A stretch of DNA of 32,280 bases from Planctomycetaceae bacterium (lineage in GTDB: Bacteria > Planctomycetota > Planctomycetia > Pirellulales > PNKZ01): contig JAEUIN010000198.1 of NCBI GenBank assembly GCA_016793115.1, forward strand, positions 1-32,280, in the 5' to 3' direction. The position numbers and the translations under genes were made by a program. Of this stretch, positions 9,223 to 16,882 are shown in pieces; the first letter of the stretch is position 1; every line of letters begins with the position of its first letter. The notes beneath the pieces are model-generated. The model was not told the DNA's origin. It made no database searches and was given only the letters and a program-made list of their open reading frames with translations.

Positions 9223-9290
9223 AAACGGCGCCGGTCGCTCGTCGTAAGTACGAAATGTGTCGCTCCCGGCCGTCACCCCGGACCATCGCC

Positions 9291-10748
9291 ATGAATCGCC
9301 TCTACACAGCGCGTGCTCGTCGGACTCAGTCGTCGCTTGCCGTATCTTTTTCCGCCGTTTTGGTCGGGCTGATCGCGGCAGCTGCCGGCCCCGCCGCGGC
9401 GGCCGACGGCGGGCGACCGAACGTCGTGATCTTCTATGCCGACGATCTGGGCTGGGGGGAAACCGGTTGTCAGGGATTCAGCACCGATATCCCGACCCCG
9501 CACATCGACTCGATCGCCAAAAACGGCGTTCGATTCACCCAAGGCTATGTCGCGGCAACCTATTGCAGCCCGTCGCGCGCGGGTCTCATGACCGGCCGCT
9601 ATCCGACCCGCTTCGGCCACGAGTTCAATGCCGTAGCGCGAACTAGCGGTTTGTCGCTGAAAGAAACGACGATGGCGTCGCGGCTCAAGGAGTTGGGCTA
9701 CGCCACGGCCTGCGTCGGTAAGTGGCACTTGGGCGGCCAAGCGTCGAAGGACTACTATCCGACGGCGCGCGGCTTCGATGAGTTTTACGGAACGCTGAAC
9801 AATACGCCGTTCTTTCATCCGACGCAGTTCGTCGATTCCCGCAAGTCGCTCGAGATTCAGCCGATCGAAGACAAAGACTTTTATACGACCGACGCCTACG
9901 CCGAGCGGGCGACGGATTGGATTGAACGCAACAAAGAGAAACCGTGGTTCCTCTATCTCCCGTTCAACGCTCAACACGCGCCGCTGCAAGCGACGCAAAA
10001 GTATTTGGACCGATTTCCTAATATTACCGACGAGAAGCGAAAGTATTTCGCGGCAATGATGTCGGGCATGGACGATGCGATCGGCGCAGTGCTCGGCAAA
10101 GTTCGTGCGCTCGGCCAAGAGGACAACACGATCGTGTTCTTTATCGGGGACAACGGCGGGCCCACGAATAGTACGACTTCGCGCAACGGTCCGCTGCGCG
10201 GCTATAAAATGACGACGTTCGAAGGAGGCCCTCGCGTGCCGTTCTTGATGCAATGGAAGGCCAAGCTGCCTGCGGGCAAAGTCGAGGATCGGCCGGTGAT
10301 GAATCTCGATGTGTTGCCGACCGTGGTCGTCGCCGGCGGTGGCACGATCGAAGCTTCATCGAAGCTCGACGGCGTCGATCTGATGCCATATCTCACGGGT
10401 GAAAATGCCGCGCGCCCGCACGAGTCGATGTATTGGCGATTTGGCAAGCAGTGGGGCGTACGGCACGACGATTGGAAACTCGTCGTCTCCAACGGCGGAT
10501 CGGGCAAGCCGGAGTTGTACGATCTGAAATCGGACGTCGGCGAAACGAAGGACTTGGCGAGCGCGGAGCCCGAAAAGGTCGCCCAACTGCAGAAACTGTA
10601 CGACGCATGGAATATGGAACAGGCCGAACCTAGCGCGGTCGACGGACCGAAGGCCGGCAAGAAAAAACAACGCCGCTCGAACGCGACCGGCGACGACAAG
10701 AAGCCCGGCGGCGCGAAGAAGAAGCGAGCCGCCGGCTCTGCGACTTAG
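9291..10748 (+). CDS. Secreted sulfatase (formylglycine-dependent, arylsulfatase family)
   Basis: The 485-aa product has a signal peptide (about 1-38, ending AAAAD) and the N-terminal sulfatase metal site GRPNVVIFYADDLGWG. The active-site signature CSPSR lies at residues 92-96, where the Cys is converted to formylglycine, followed by GLMTGRYPTRFGHE. GKWHLGG and the later IGDNGG and LRGYK motifs are also typical. It hydrolyses sulfate esters, probably of a glycan, outside the cytoplasm. The C-terminus carries a Lys-rich tail, unusual beyond the catalytic fold. The ATG at 9291 is chosen for the signal peptide; an in-frame ATG at 9255 exists and neither has a clear Shine-Dalgarno. The gene diverges from the sialidase operon regulator, so joint control is likely. 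The maturase is not in the window. Confidence 0.88.
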   Translation: MNRLYTARARRTQSSLAVSFSAVLVGLIAAAAGPAAAADGGRPNVVIFYADDLGWGETGCQGFSTDIPTPHIDSIAKNGVRFTQGYVAATYCSPSRAGLMTGRYPTRFGHEFNAVARTSGLSLKETTMASRLKELGYATACVGKWHLGGQASKDYYPTARGFDEFYGTLNNTPFFHPTQFVDSRKSLEIQPIEDKDFYTTDAYAERATDWIERNKEKPWFLYLPFNAQHAPLQATQKYLDRFPNITDEKRKYFAAMMSGMDDAIGAVLGKVRALGQEDNTIVFFIGDNGGPTNSTTSRNGPLRGYKMTTFEGGPRVPFLMQWKAKLPAGKVEDRPVMNLDVLPTVVVAGGGTIEASSKLDGVDLMPYLTGENAARPHESMYWRFGKQWGVRHDDWKLVVSNGGSGKPELYDLKSDVGETKDLASAEPEKVAQLQKLYDAWNMEQAEPSAVDGPKAGKKKQRRSNATGDDKKPGGAKKKRAAGSAT

Positions 10749-10759
10749 CAGAAATAGCT

Positions 10760-10824
10760 GAAGGCGATCTCGCTTGCGAGGCCGGCCGATCGAGCGGCGT
10801 GCGGCTTTCTGCGAGATCGCCTTC
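10760..10824. terminator. Inverted repeat between convergent genes, likely bidirectional terminator
   Basis: A perfect 14-bp inverted repeat pairs GAAGGCGATCTCGC (10760-10773) with GCGAGATCGCCTTC (10811-10824). The 37-nt loop is GC-rich and can fold further. It sits between the sulfatase stop (10748) and the Hsp20 stop (10842), where both transcripts must end. No strong T run follows, so termination by this hairpin is inferred from position and stability. Confidence 0.6.
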
Positions 10825-10841
10825 GTACTAGGCTCAGAGGC

Positions 10842-11303
10842 TCAGCCTTTGACCGTGATCTTCTGAGTGTGAGCCTTCGTCGACTTCGGCATCATGACGG
10901 TCAACACTCCGTCGCGATACTGGGCCTCGACTTTAGCCGCATCGACGTCGCTCGGCAGCGTCACGGTTCGCGAGAACGTGCCCGTCGCCCTCTCGATGCG
11001 GTGATAGGTGCGATTCTTCTCTTCCTTTTGCTCGTCACGTCGCCCGGTGACTGTGAGCAGATTTCCTTCGACGCGGATGTCGATGTTTTCCGGCTTCAGC
11101 CCGGGGGCATCCATCCGCACGTCGACCGTCTCGGGAGTTTCCGAGAGATCGAGCGACGGCACTTCTTCGCCGCCGAACCAGCCGTCGCCGAAGTCGTTGA
11201 ACATGTTCGCCATCAAGTCGCGCACGTCGTTGCGCCACAGACTCATTGGACCACGCCACGCGGCTCGACGCCCGGTCGGTTGTAACATGGTTTCCCGTGT
11301 CAT
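10842..11303 (-). CDS. Hsp20 / alpha-crystallin family small heat shock protein
   Basis: The 153-aa product contains an alpha-crystallin domain (about residues 48-150) with VDVRMDAPGLKPENIDI, the LLTVTGRR strand and the conserved DGVLTVMMPK signature near the C-terminus. It is an ATP-independent holdase chaperone in the cytoplasm. The start at 11303 is well supported by GGAGGTGA about 4 nt upstream, one of the best ribosome sites in the window. It converges with the sulfatase across an inverted repeat. The family is often induced by heat, oxidative stress or hypoxia. No CIRCE element was seen upstream. Confidence 0.92.
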   Translation of the reverse strand: MTRETMLQPTGRRAAWRGPMSLWRNDVRDLMANMFNDFGDGWFGGEEVPSLDLSETPETVDVRMDAPGLKPENIDIRVEGNLLTVTGRRDEQKEEKNRTYHRIERATGTFSRTVTLPSDVDAAKVEAQYRDGVLTVMMPKSTKAHTQKITVKG

Positions 11304-11747
11304 GACGTCACCTCCGTTTCTTTGACACTCTCGGCAACTTTGAGTCGCCGCTCTTGTTTTCTAAAAGGGGGTGAAGCAACAGGCGGACCATAAGCTAATA
11401 AACCGATAACCCGCTGAGTCGCCGTACTTTCCGGTTGAGGCGAGGGGAGGCAACGTGTGCTGAACTGCTCGTTTGTGCGGACCGCCCGCGCGGTCTTGTC
11501 ACGGCGTAGTCGCAGTCGGGCGTTTTCACCGAACTCGCATTTGCATCCCACCACGACGCGGCTACCGACAAAATCGCCGCTTTTGCGGGGAATTAAATTC
11601 GCGGGGCTCTGCCATACGGCGAATTCTAACAAATCGAAGGGCCTCTTGTGAAAGGCACGAAGATTGCCTTGCTCTTCCAGTGAGATGTCGACGACGCCGA
11701 GTTCACGGCGGGTCGCCATCGCCCTCGATTAAGGAAGGGCGCGAGCC
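11304..11747. other. Intergenic region upstream of hsp20, no convincing gene
   Basis: These 444 nt separate the divergent Hsp20 and small acidic protein genes, so promoters for both should lie here. A leftward 139-codon frame (11719 to 11300) overlaps the Hsp20 start by ATGA, but its composition is not protein-like and it reads through the Hsp20 ribosome site. A small hairpin CCGCTTTTGCGG occurs near 11579. No heat-shock operator was recognised. Confidence 0.4.
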
Positions 11748-11939
11748 ATGATGACCTATGCCATTATCGAAGTCGACGACGGGTTCGACATCATCGAACT
11801 CCGTGCCGGCGAACGGGCTGCGGACATTGCCGCCGCCCGCAACGGAACCCTTTACGGGACCGAAATGTTTGAATCGTACGACGATGCGTATGAAGCCATT
11901 TTAGAATTGGAAGCCGACGTTGACGAGCACGTGTCTTGA
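11748..11939 (+). CDS. Small acidic hypothetical protein (63 aa)
   Basis: The 63-aa product is not recognised. It is acidic, with alternating hydrophobic and Asp/Glu residues, and looks like a small folded domain: a beta-strand start (YAIIEVDDGFDIIEL), then helices rich in Ala and Glu. AAGGAAGGG lies about 9 nt upstream of the ATG pair at 11748/11751, a good ribosome site, which supports real translation. It precedes the structured element at 11965-12062 and the phosphatase-like gene at 12076 on the same strand, so co-transcription is possible. No membrane segment, signal peptide or metal motif is seen. Confidence 0.65.
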   Translation: MMTYAIIEVDDGFDIIELRAGERAADIAAARNGTLYGTEMFESYDDAYEAILELEADVDEHVS

Positions 11940-11964
11940 CGCGGCCTGCCGCACCGATTTCGGC

Positions 11965-12062
11965 CGGCCGCATGGGCTCAGAAGAGTTAAACTGCGGAAG
12001 CGTCGCATGTCTTGGGCGGTGAAACAAGACGTGCGGCGCGAGAACTGACGCCCATGCGGCCG
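11965..12062 (+). promoter_or_regulatory. 98-nt nested inverted repeat, candidate structured RNA
   Basis: An outer stem pairs 11965-11977 (CGGCCGCATGGGC) perfectly with 12050-12062, and extends by 4 pairs (TCAG 11978-11981 with CTGA 12045-12048) after a one-base bulge. Inside it a second stem pairs 12000-12014 with 12025-12039, 15 bp including two G-U pairs, around loop GGCGGTGAAA. It ends 13 nt before the GTG start of the phosphatase-like gene. This could be a leader structure controlling that gene, a small RNA or a DNA-level element. It is not one of the riboswitch classes I can recognise. Confidence 0.55.
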
Positions 12063-12075
12063 AGCGGATGAGATC

Positions 12076-12525
12076 GTGAAGACGTTGTTGTTTCTTTGTA
12101 CTGGAAACTACTATCGCAGTCGTTATGCCGAGATTCGGTTCAACCATCTCGCCACGGTGATAGGTTTGTCGTGGCGCGCCGCTTCTAGAGGTTTGGCCCC
12201 AGACCCGCGCAACCCTGGGCCGTTGTCGGTTCACACTATCGCCGCATTGACACGGCTAAGGCTCGGCTTCGACGACCATTTACGCGAACCGCTCCTAGTT
12301 ACCGACGACGACTTCGCAGCTGCCGACCGAATTGTCGCCGTCAAGGAAGCCGAACACCGGACGATGATCGAACTCGCCTTCCCCGCGCGGCTCAAACAAG
12401 TCGAGTTTTGGCACGTGCATGATCTCGACTGCGCGGGACCGGATGAAGCGCTGGCGGAATTGGATCGACTGGTCGTCGCCCTCGTCGATCAGCTTCGCGC
12501 CGAGAAAGTCGGGCGGCGCGCCTGA
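12076..12525 (+). CDS. Low-molecular-weight protein-tyrosine-phosphatase-like protein
   Basis: The 149-aa product begins with the phosphate-binding loop CTGNYYRSR: Cys8 and Arg14 form the C-x5-R catalytic motif of low-molecular-weight phosphatases and related arsenate reductases, placed at the N-terminus as in that family. Length is typical (about 140-160). A possible general-acid region is WHVHDLDCAGPDE near residue 115. The likely activity is dephosphorylation of a protein tyrosine or small phosphate ester; arsenate reduction is an alternative. Start is GTG at 12076, as the nearby ATG (12069) is out of frame and stops at once. It follows a strong inverted repeat and converges on the NDH-2 gene with a 4-nt gap. 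Confidence 0.75.
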   Translation: MKTLLFLCTGNYYRSRYAEIRFNHLATVIGLSWRAASRGLAPDPRNPGPLSVHTIAALTRLRLGFDDHLREPLLVTDDDFAAADRIVAVKEAEHRTMIELAFPARLKQVEFWHVHDLDCAGPDEALAELDRLVVALVDQLRAEKVGRRA

Positions 12526-12529
12526 CCGT

Positions 12530-13861
12530 TTAATTCTCGGAATTCGACCGGTGCGCTCGGTCCGCGAAGTGGTGCGTTCGCGGGACTTCGATCCGGATCT
12601 TCGCCGCACCCGTGATGAGGCGGGCATCGCGCGCGTTGATTAGCCATGTCCAAAACCAGCTGAATATGACCTGAAGCCGGTTGCGAAACCCAATTAAAAA
12701 CAAGATGTGGACCGCACCCCAAAGGAACCAGCCGAAGAATCCCGTAAAATGCCAACTGCCGATCTGCGCCACGGCCTTCGCTTTACCGATGACGGCCATC
12801 GTTCCTTTGTCGCGGTAAATGAACGGCTCGCGCGCGACGCCGTTTGCCGAATCGATTTCCGCCCTGATGATTCGCCCCGCGTAAGCTCCCATCTGCAGTC
12901 CGCCTTGTGCGACGCCCGGCACCGCGGCGCCGGTATCGGCCGACTTTGCGGCGGCCATGTCGCCCGCAATGAAAACTTCCGGACGGCCGGGTACGCTTAA
13001 ATCGGGGCCGACGATCACTCGACCGGCGCGATCGAGCGGTACCCCCAGCGAACGGCCCAGTTCGCTCGCTTTTACGCCCGCCGCCCAGAAGATGTTTCGA
13101 ACCGGTAAGAACTCGTCGCCGATCGATAGTCCTTCGGTCGTAATGTCGGTGACTTGGGCGTTGAGTCGCACCTCAACTCCCATCGATTCGAGATCGCGCT
13201 TGGCGCGCTCGCTGAGATCCGGCGGGAACGGCGGGAGCAGACGATCCGCGCCTTCGAATAAGATGACGCGCGTAGTGCGCGTATCGATGTGCTTAAAATC
13301 GCGCGGGATCGTTTGTCCCGCGATTTCCATGATGGCTCCGGCAAGTTCGACGCCGGTCGGCCCGCCGCCGACGACCGCGAAGGTGAGCGCGGCACGACGC
13401 GCTGCATCGCTTCCTTCGTATTCCGCCGATTCAAAGGCCAGGAGGATTCTTCGACGCATCTCGGTCGCGTCTTCGAGCGACTTGAGCCCGGGAGCTATCT
13501 TTGTCCAAGCATCGTGTCCGAAATACGAATGGGTCGCGCCGGCGGCAAGCACAAGATAGTCGTACGAAATGTGACCGCCGTCGACGTGGATTTGCTTGGC
13601 CTGTAGATCGACTGCGAGCACCTCGGCCATGACGACCTGGCAATTGTCTTGTTTGCGTAGAACCGCCCGGATCGGCGCGCTAATGTCGGCCGGAGAGAGG
13701 GCGGCCGTTGCCACTTGGTAGAGCAACGGCTGGAACACATGGTGGTTGCGGCGGTCAATGAGCGTGACCACCGCGCGAGATCCGTCTAGCGCCCTCGCCG
13801 CCGCTAGCCCTGCGAACCCACCTCCAACGACGACCACGTGCGGTGCGCGCGCTTCACCCAT
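12530..13861 (-). CDS. ndh: Type II NADH dehydrogenase (NDH-2)
   Basis: The 443-aa product has two dinucleotide-binding motifs: VVVVGGGFAGLAAARAL for FAD at the N-terminus and FAVVGGGPTGVELAGAI for NADH near residue 162. It also has RRNHHVFQPLLYQVA and IFIAGD-like (VFIAGDMAA) motifs of the family. A hydrophobic stretch near residues 370-400 fits membrane attachment. It transfers electrons from NADH to quinone without pumping protons, at the inner face of the cytoplasmic membrane. Length is standard. The start at 13861 gives the complete FAD motif; the ribosome site is weak. It lies alone, convergent with the phosphatase-like gene and divergent from the iron-permease-family gene. Confidence 0.9.
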   Translation of the reverse strand: MGEARAPHVVVVGGGFAGLAAARALDGSRAVVTLIDRRNHHVFQPLLYQVATAALSPADISAPIRAVLRKQDNCQVVMAEVLAVDLQAKQIHVDGGHISYDYLVLAAGATHSYFGHDAWTKIAPGLKSLEDATEMRRRILLAFESAEYEGSDAARRAALTFAVVGGGPTGVELAGAIMEIAGQTIPRDFKHIDTRTTRVILFEGADRLLPPFPPDLSERAKRDLESMGVEVRLNAQVTDITTEGLSIGDEFLPVRNIFWAAGVKASELGRSLGVPLDRAGRVIVGPDLSVPGRPEVFIAGDMAAAKSADTGAAVPGVAQGGLQMGAYAGRIIRAEIDSANGVAREPFIYRDKGTMAVIGKAKAVAQIGSWHFTGFFGWFLWGAVHILFLIGFRNRLQVIFSWFWTWLINARDARLITGAAKIRIEVPRTHHFADRAHRSNSEN

Positions 13862-14051
13862 GATTCATCCACAATTGCCGCGGGAGCTAACTGAAAGGAA
13901 TTGGTTGCCGACCACTAACTATAAGCGGCGGCACGTGCTTGCAGGTTTGGGCGGGCGACCAAAACTTTGAGGACCGACAATCGGCACGACGATTGCTCGT
14001 CGAAACGGTTGTGACAGGCTATTGCCGATAACCAAGGACACGAGGTTGGTC

Positions 14052-14474
14052 ATGTCCGGCAAAAACTCGTCCGCGTTTACCCGGTTCGCAAAAATTGCCG
14101 CTCGCGCGACGGGACATCCCGCCGCTTTCGCCGCCGCCGCGGGGATCATTCTCATTTGGGCGGTGAGCGGGCCGTTATTCGGCTTCAGCGACACTTGGCA
14201 ACTCGTGATCAATACGAGCACGACCATCGTAACGTTTCTGATGGTGTTCTTGATCCAAAACTCGCAGAATCGCGACACGGAGGCGCTGCAGATTAAGTTG
14301 GACGAGCTGATTCGAGCCGTCGGTGGCGCAGAGAATACGTTGCTGGATCTCGAAGAACTCGACGAATGTGAACTCGAAGAGTTACGCGATCGGTATTTGA
14401 AACTGGCTGAGGCGGCTCGCCTGAAGCGTGACGGCAAGTCGACCGAGAATACCATGCGTCGCGTAGTAAGATAG
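14052..14474 (+). CDS. Low-affinity iron permease family membrane protein
   Basis: The 140-aa product has two membrane segments (about residues 22-42 and 48-68) followed by the family hallmark: a hydrophobic TTIVTFLMVFLIQNSQNRD stretch leading into LQIKLDELIRA. It belongs to the family named after yeast low-affinity iron permease (Pfam Iron_permease), but bacterial members are much shorter than the yeast transporter and their transport role is unproved. The C-terminal third is charged and probably a coiled helix. ATG at 14052 is preferred because GAGGT lies 5 nt before it; a TTG at 14022 is possible. The stop codon directly abuts the stop of the convergent CorC-type gene. Confidence 0.8.
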   Translation: MSGKNSSAFTRFAKIAARATGHPAAFAAAAGIILIWAVSGPLFGFSDTWQLVINTSTTIVTFLMVFLIQNSQNRDTEALQIKLDELIRAVGGAENTLLDLEELDECELEELRDRYLKLAEAARLKRDGKSTENTMRRVVR

Positions 14475-15848
14475 TTAAGCCGTTTCTGGTTCGTCTCTCG
14501 AATCGGGTTCAGGTTCCGCGTCGCGTTCGACACGAAGGCTCGCGATTCGGAGTTCATCCATGGCTTCCACTCGCAGCACATATCCGTTGACGCGCACTTC
14601 ATCTCCCACGACGGCTCCGCGACGCAACTCGCCGAGCACAAATCCGGCGATGGTGTCATATCCGGCGTCGCGGTCGAGCGCCGCGCCGAATTGTTCATTA
14701 AATTCCGGAATCGTCGTTAGGCCTGAGACGGTTGCGCTGCCGTCGGAATGGACTTCGACCGGGTGGCGAGCGTCCTTTTCATCGGTGTCGAGTTCGTCGC
14801 GAACGTCGCCGACGAGTTCTTCGAGGATGTCTTCAAAAGTGACGATTCCGGCCGTGCCGCCGTATTCATCGACCACGACGGCCATGTGAATCTGCTTCTT
14901 CATCATTTCAGAGAGCAGATCGTCGATCGGCAATACATCGGGAACCTTGATCACCGGCCGAATCAAGGAAGTCAGGTCGGTTTGCGGTTTCTTACCCAGT
15001 TGAAGCTGGTGCAACGGCTCGAAGAGATCTTTCGTGTTGAGCATTCCGACGATGTTGTCGAGCGTCTCGTGATAAACGGGGAATCTCGTAAATCCGCGTT
15101 TTGCCGCCAACTCGACCAGTTGTGGAAAGTCCGCGTCGCTGGGAATACCCTCGACTTCCATGCGAGGCATCATCACTTGGCTCACGCGCTTGTCGCCGAA
15201 GTCGAACACACGGCGCAGCATTTGTTCTTCACTTGGCTTCAGTACCCCGGCCTCTCGGCTCTGGGCGACGAGCATTTCGAGTTCTTCCACCGAATGAATT
15301 GCGGCATGCTCACCCGCGGTTTGCAATCCAAGGGCCCGTACGACCAAATTCCCGACGCCGTTCATCAGCAGTACGACGGGGCGAAAGACTCTGTTGAAGT
15401 AGTACAGCGGTCGCGCCACCCAGAGCACGGTCGTTTCGCTGCGCTGCAGAGCGATCGATTTCGGCACCAGTTCGCCGAGTACGATGTGCAGCCCCGTGAT
15501 GAAAAAGAAGCTGACGCCGATGGCGATGCCGTGAGCCAGCGCGGTTCCCCCTTCGACGCCGACGGCAGAATGCAGTATTGACTCGATCACGCGAGCGATG
15601 GCCGGTTCGCCTACCCATCCGAGAGCCAAGCTGGCCAACGTGATTCCGAGCTGTGTAGCGGCGATGAAGTTGTCCAGTTGCTCGATCTGCCTCTGAACGA
15701 TCGCCGCCGCGCGACTTCCTTCCGCGGTGAGCTGATCGATCCGCGTTTTACGAACTTTGACCAGCGCGAACTCTGCGGCGACGAAAAAGCCGTTGGCCGC
15801 TACCAGCAACAAAACGGCGAGTGAACCCCACAGAAAATGCACTAACAT
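14475..15848 (-). CDS. CorC/HlyC-type membrane protein with DUF21, CBS pair and C-terminal domain
   Basis: The 457-aa product has an N-terminal DUF21/CNNM membrane region with about four hydrophobic segments (1-190, including AANGFFVAAEFALVKVRK), a CBS-domain pair (about 205-330, MMPRMEV... and VVVDEYGGTAGIVTFEDILE) and a C-terminal CorC_HlyC domain (about 345-430). Such proteins are linked to magnesium or cobalt efflux and are often called hemolysins without evidence of lysis. ATG at 15848 is chosen because AGGA precedes it at 7 nt; a TTG at 15902 would extend the protein by 18 polar residues. It converges with the iron-permease-family gene with no intervening base. Confidence 0.85.
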   Translation of the reverse strand: MLVHFLWGSLAVLLLVAANGFFVAAEFALVKVRKTRIDQLTAEGSRAAAIVQRQIEQLDNFIAATQLGITLASLALGWVGEPAIARVIESILHSAVGVEGGTALAHGIAIGVSFFFITGLHIVLGELVPKSIALQRSETTVLWVARPLYYFNRVFRPVVLLMNGVGNLVVRALGLQTAGEHAAIHSVEELEMLVAQSREAGVLKPSEEQMLRRVFDFGDKRVSQVMMPRMEVEGIPSDADFPQLVELAAKRGFTRFPVYHETLDNIVGMLNTKDLFEPLHQLQLGKKPQTDLTSLIRPVIKVPDVLPIDDLLSEMMKKQIHMAVVVDEYGGTAGIVTFEDILEELVGDVRDELDTDEKDARHPVEVHSDGSATVSGLTTIPEFNEQFGAALDRDAGYDTIAGFVLGELRRGAVVGDEVRVNGYVLRVEAMDELRIASLRVERDAEPEPDSRDEPETA

Positions 15849-16138
15849 TTCAATCCTGTCACCACATGAAGCGCTATCCGAAGAACCATCGTCGGCGCCC
15901 AACGTGGGCCGCGCCAGGCGAGCGTGATCGTACCCGACGCCGCCTTTTTAGGGCATCCGAATTCCGTGCGGTGCGAATCTACCGCTCGATCTGAAGTCGG
16001 CCGTTACGGCTTGTGGCCGCCGTCCAGCGGCCCGCGCGTTTCTCGACGTCAACTCGCCCCCTCCTGCATCCTCAATCACCGACTATAATCAAGCGGTCCG
16101 ACCAATCTCGCATTCCTAATTTCAAGAACGTCTCACTG

Positions 16139-16882
16139 ATGCAAGTCGGTTTGTTTATTCCCTGCTATGTGGATCAACTCTACCCGCAGGTCGGCCTCGC
16201 CACGGTGTCGATTCTCGAACGATTCGGTTGCCGAGTCGAGTTTCCACGCGCTCAGACCTGTTGCGGCCAACCGATGGCTAATACCGGGTGCACGGATGAA
16301 ACGCGTCCGCTTGCGGAGCGGTTCCTGGAAATCTTCAGTGAATACCAGTACGTCGTCGCTCCTTCCGGCAGTTGCGTCGCGATGGTCCGGCATCACTATG
16401 AGGAATACTTGGGGGACGTGCCGGGCTTCGAAGAATTGAAGCGCAAGACTTTCGAACTCTGTGAGTTCATGGTCGAGGTTTTGAAAGTCGACAAGCTCGA
16501 CGTTCGCTTTCCCCACCGGGTTGGATTGCACCAGAGTTGCCACGGCCTGCGCGAATTGCGATTGGCAAGTTGCAGCGAATTGGTCGGCGCATCGTATGGC
16601 AAGGCTCGGCAACTGCTGGAGAAAATCGAGGGTCTAGAACTAACGACGCTCCGTCGCCCCGATGAGTGCTGCGGTTTCGGCGGTACGTTCGCCGTCGCCG
16701 AAGATGCGGTATCGTGCATGATGGGCGACGATCGCATTCACGACCATGAGCAGGCCGGCACCGAAGTCCTCACGGCGAACGACATGTCTTGCTTGATGCA
16801 CTTGGCAGGCCTGATCCGCCGGCAGAATAAACCGATGCGTGTCATGCATATCGCAGAAATTATGGCAGGAGGCGAGCGATGA
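16139..16882 (+). CDS. lutA: Lactate utilization Fe-S protein LutA
   Basis: The 247-aa product starts MQVGLFIPCYVDQLYP and carries two cysteine-rich CCG-type domains: C9 to TCCGQP, and SCHGLRE to ECCGFGG. It matches LutA/YkgE, a subunit of the non-flavin L-lactate dehydrogenase LutABC that converts lactate to pyruvate. The ATG at 16139 fits the family start; longer in-frame starts add an unrelated basic stretch. The ribosome site is weak. It is the first gene of a three-gene operon and overlaps lutB by ATGA. The divergent neighbour is the CorC-type gene, with about 290 nt between them for promoters. Confidence 0.93.
   Translation: MQVGLFIPCYVDQLYPQVGLATVSILERFGCRVEFPRAQTCCGQPMANTGCTDETRPLAERFLEIFSEYQYVVAPSGSCVAMVRHHYEEYLGDVPGFEELKRKTFELCEFMVEVLKVDKLDVRFPHRVGLHQSCHGLRELRLASCSELVGASYGKARQLLEKIEGLELTTLRRPDECCGFGGTFAVAEDAVSCMMGDDRIHDHEQAGTEVLTANDMSCLMHLAGLIRRQNKPMRVMHIAEIMAGGER

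Noticed and set aside
9273..10253. 326-codon leftward frame opposite the sulfatase
   Set aside because: Arg-rich antisense frame; the sulfatase on the other strand carries all family motifs.
11300..11719. 139-codon leftward frame overlapping the Hsp20 start by ATGA
   Set aside because: The overlap looks attractive, but the sequence is not protein-like and it reads through the strong Hsp20 ribosome site.
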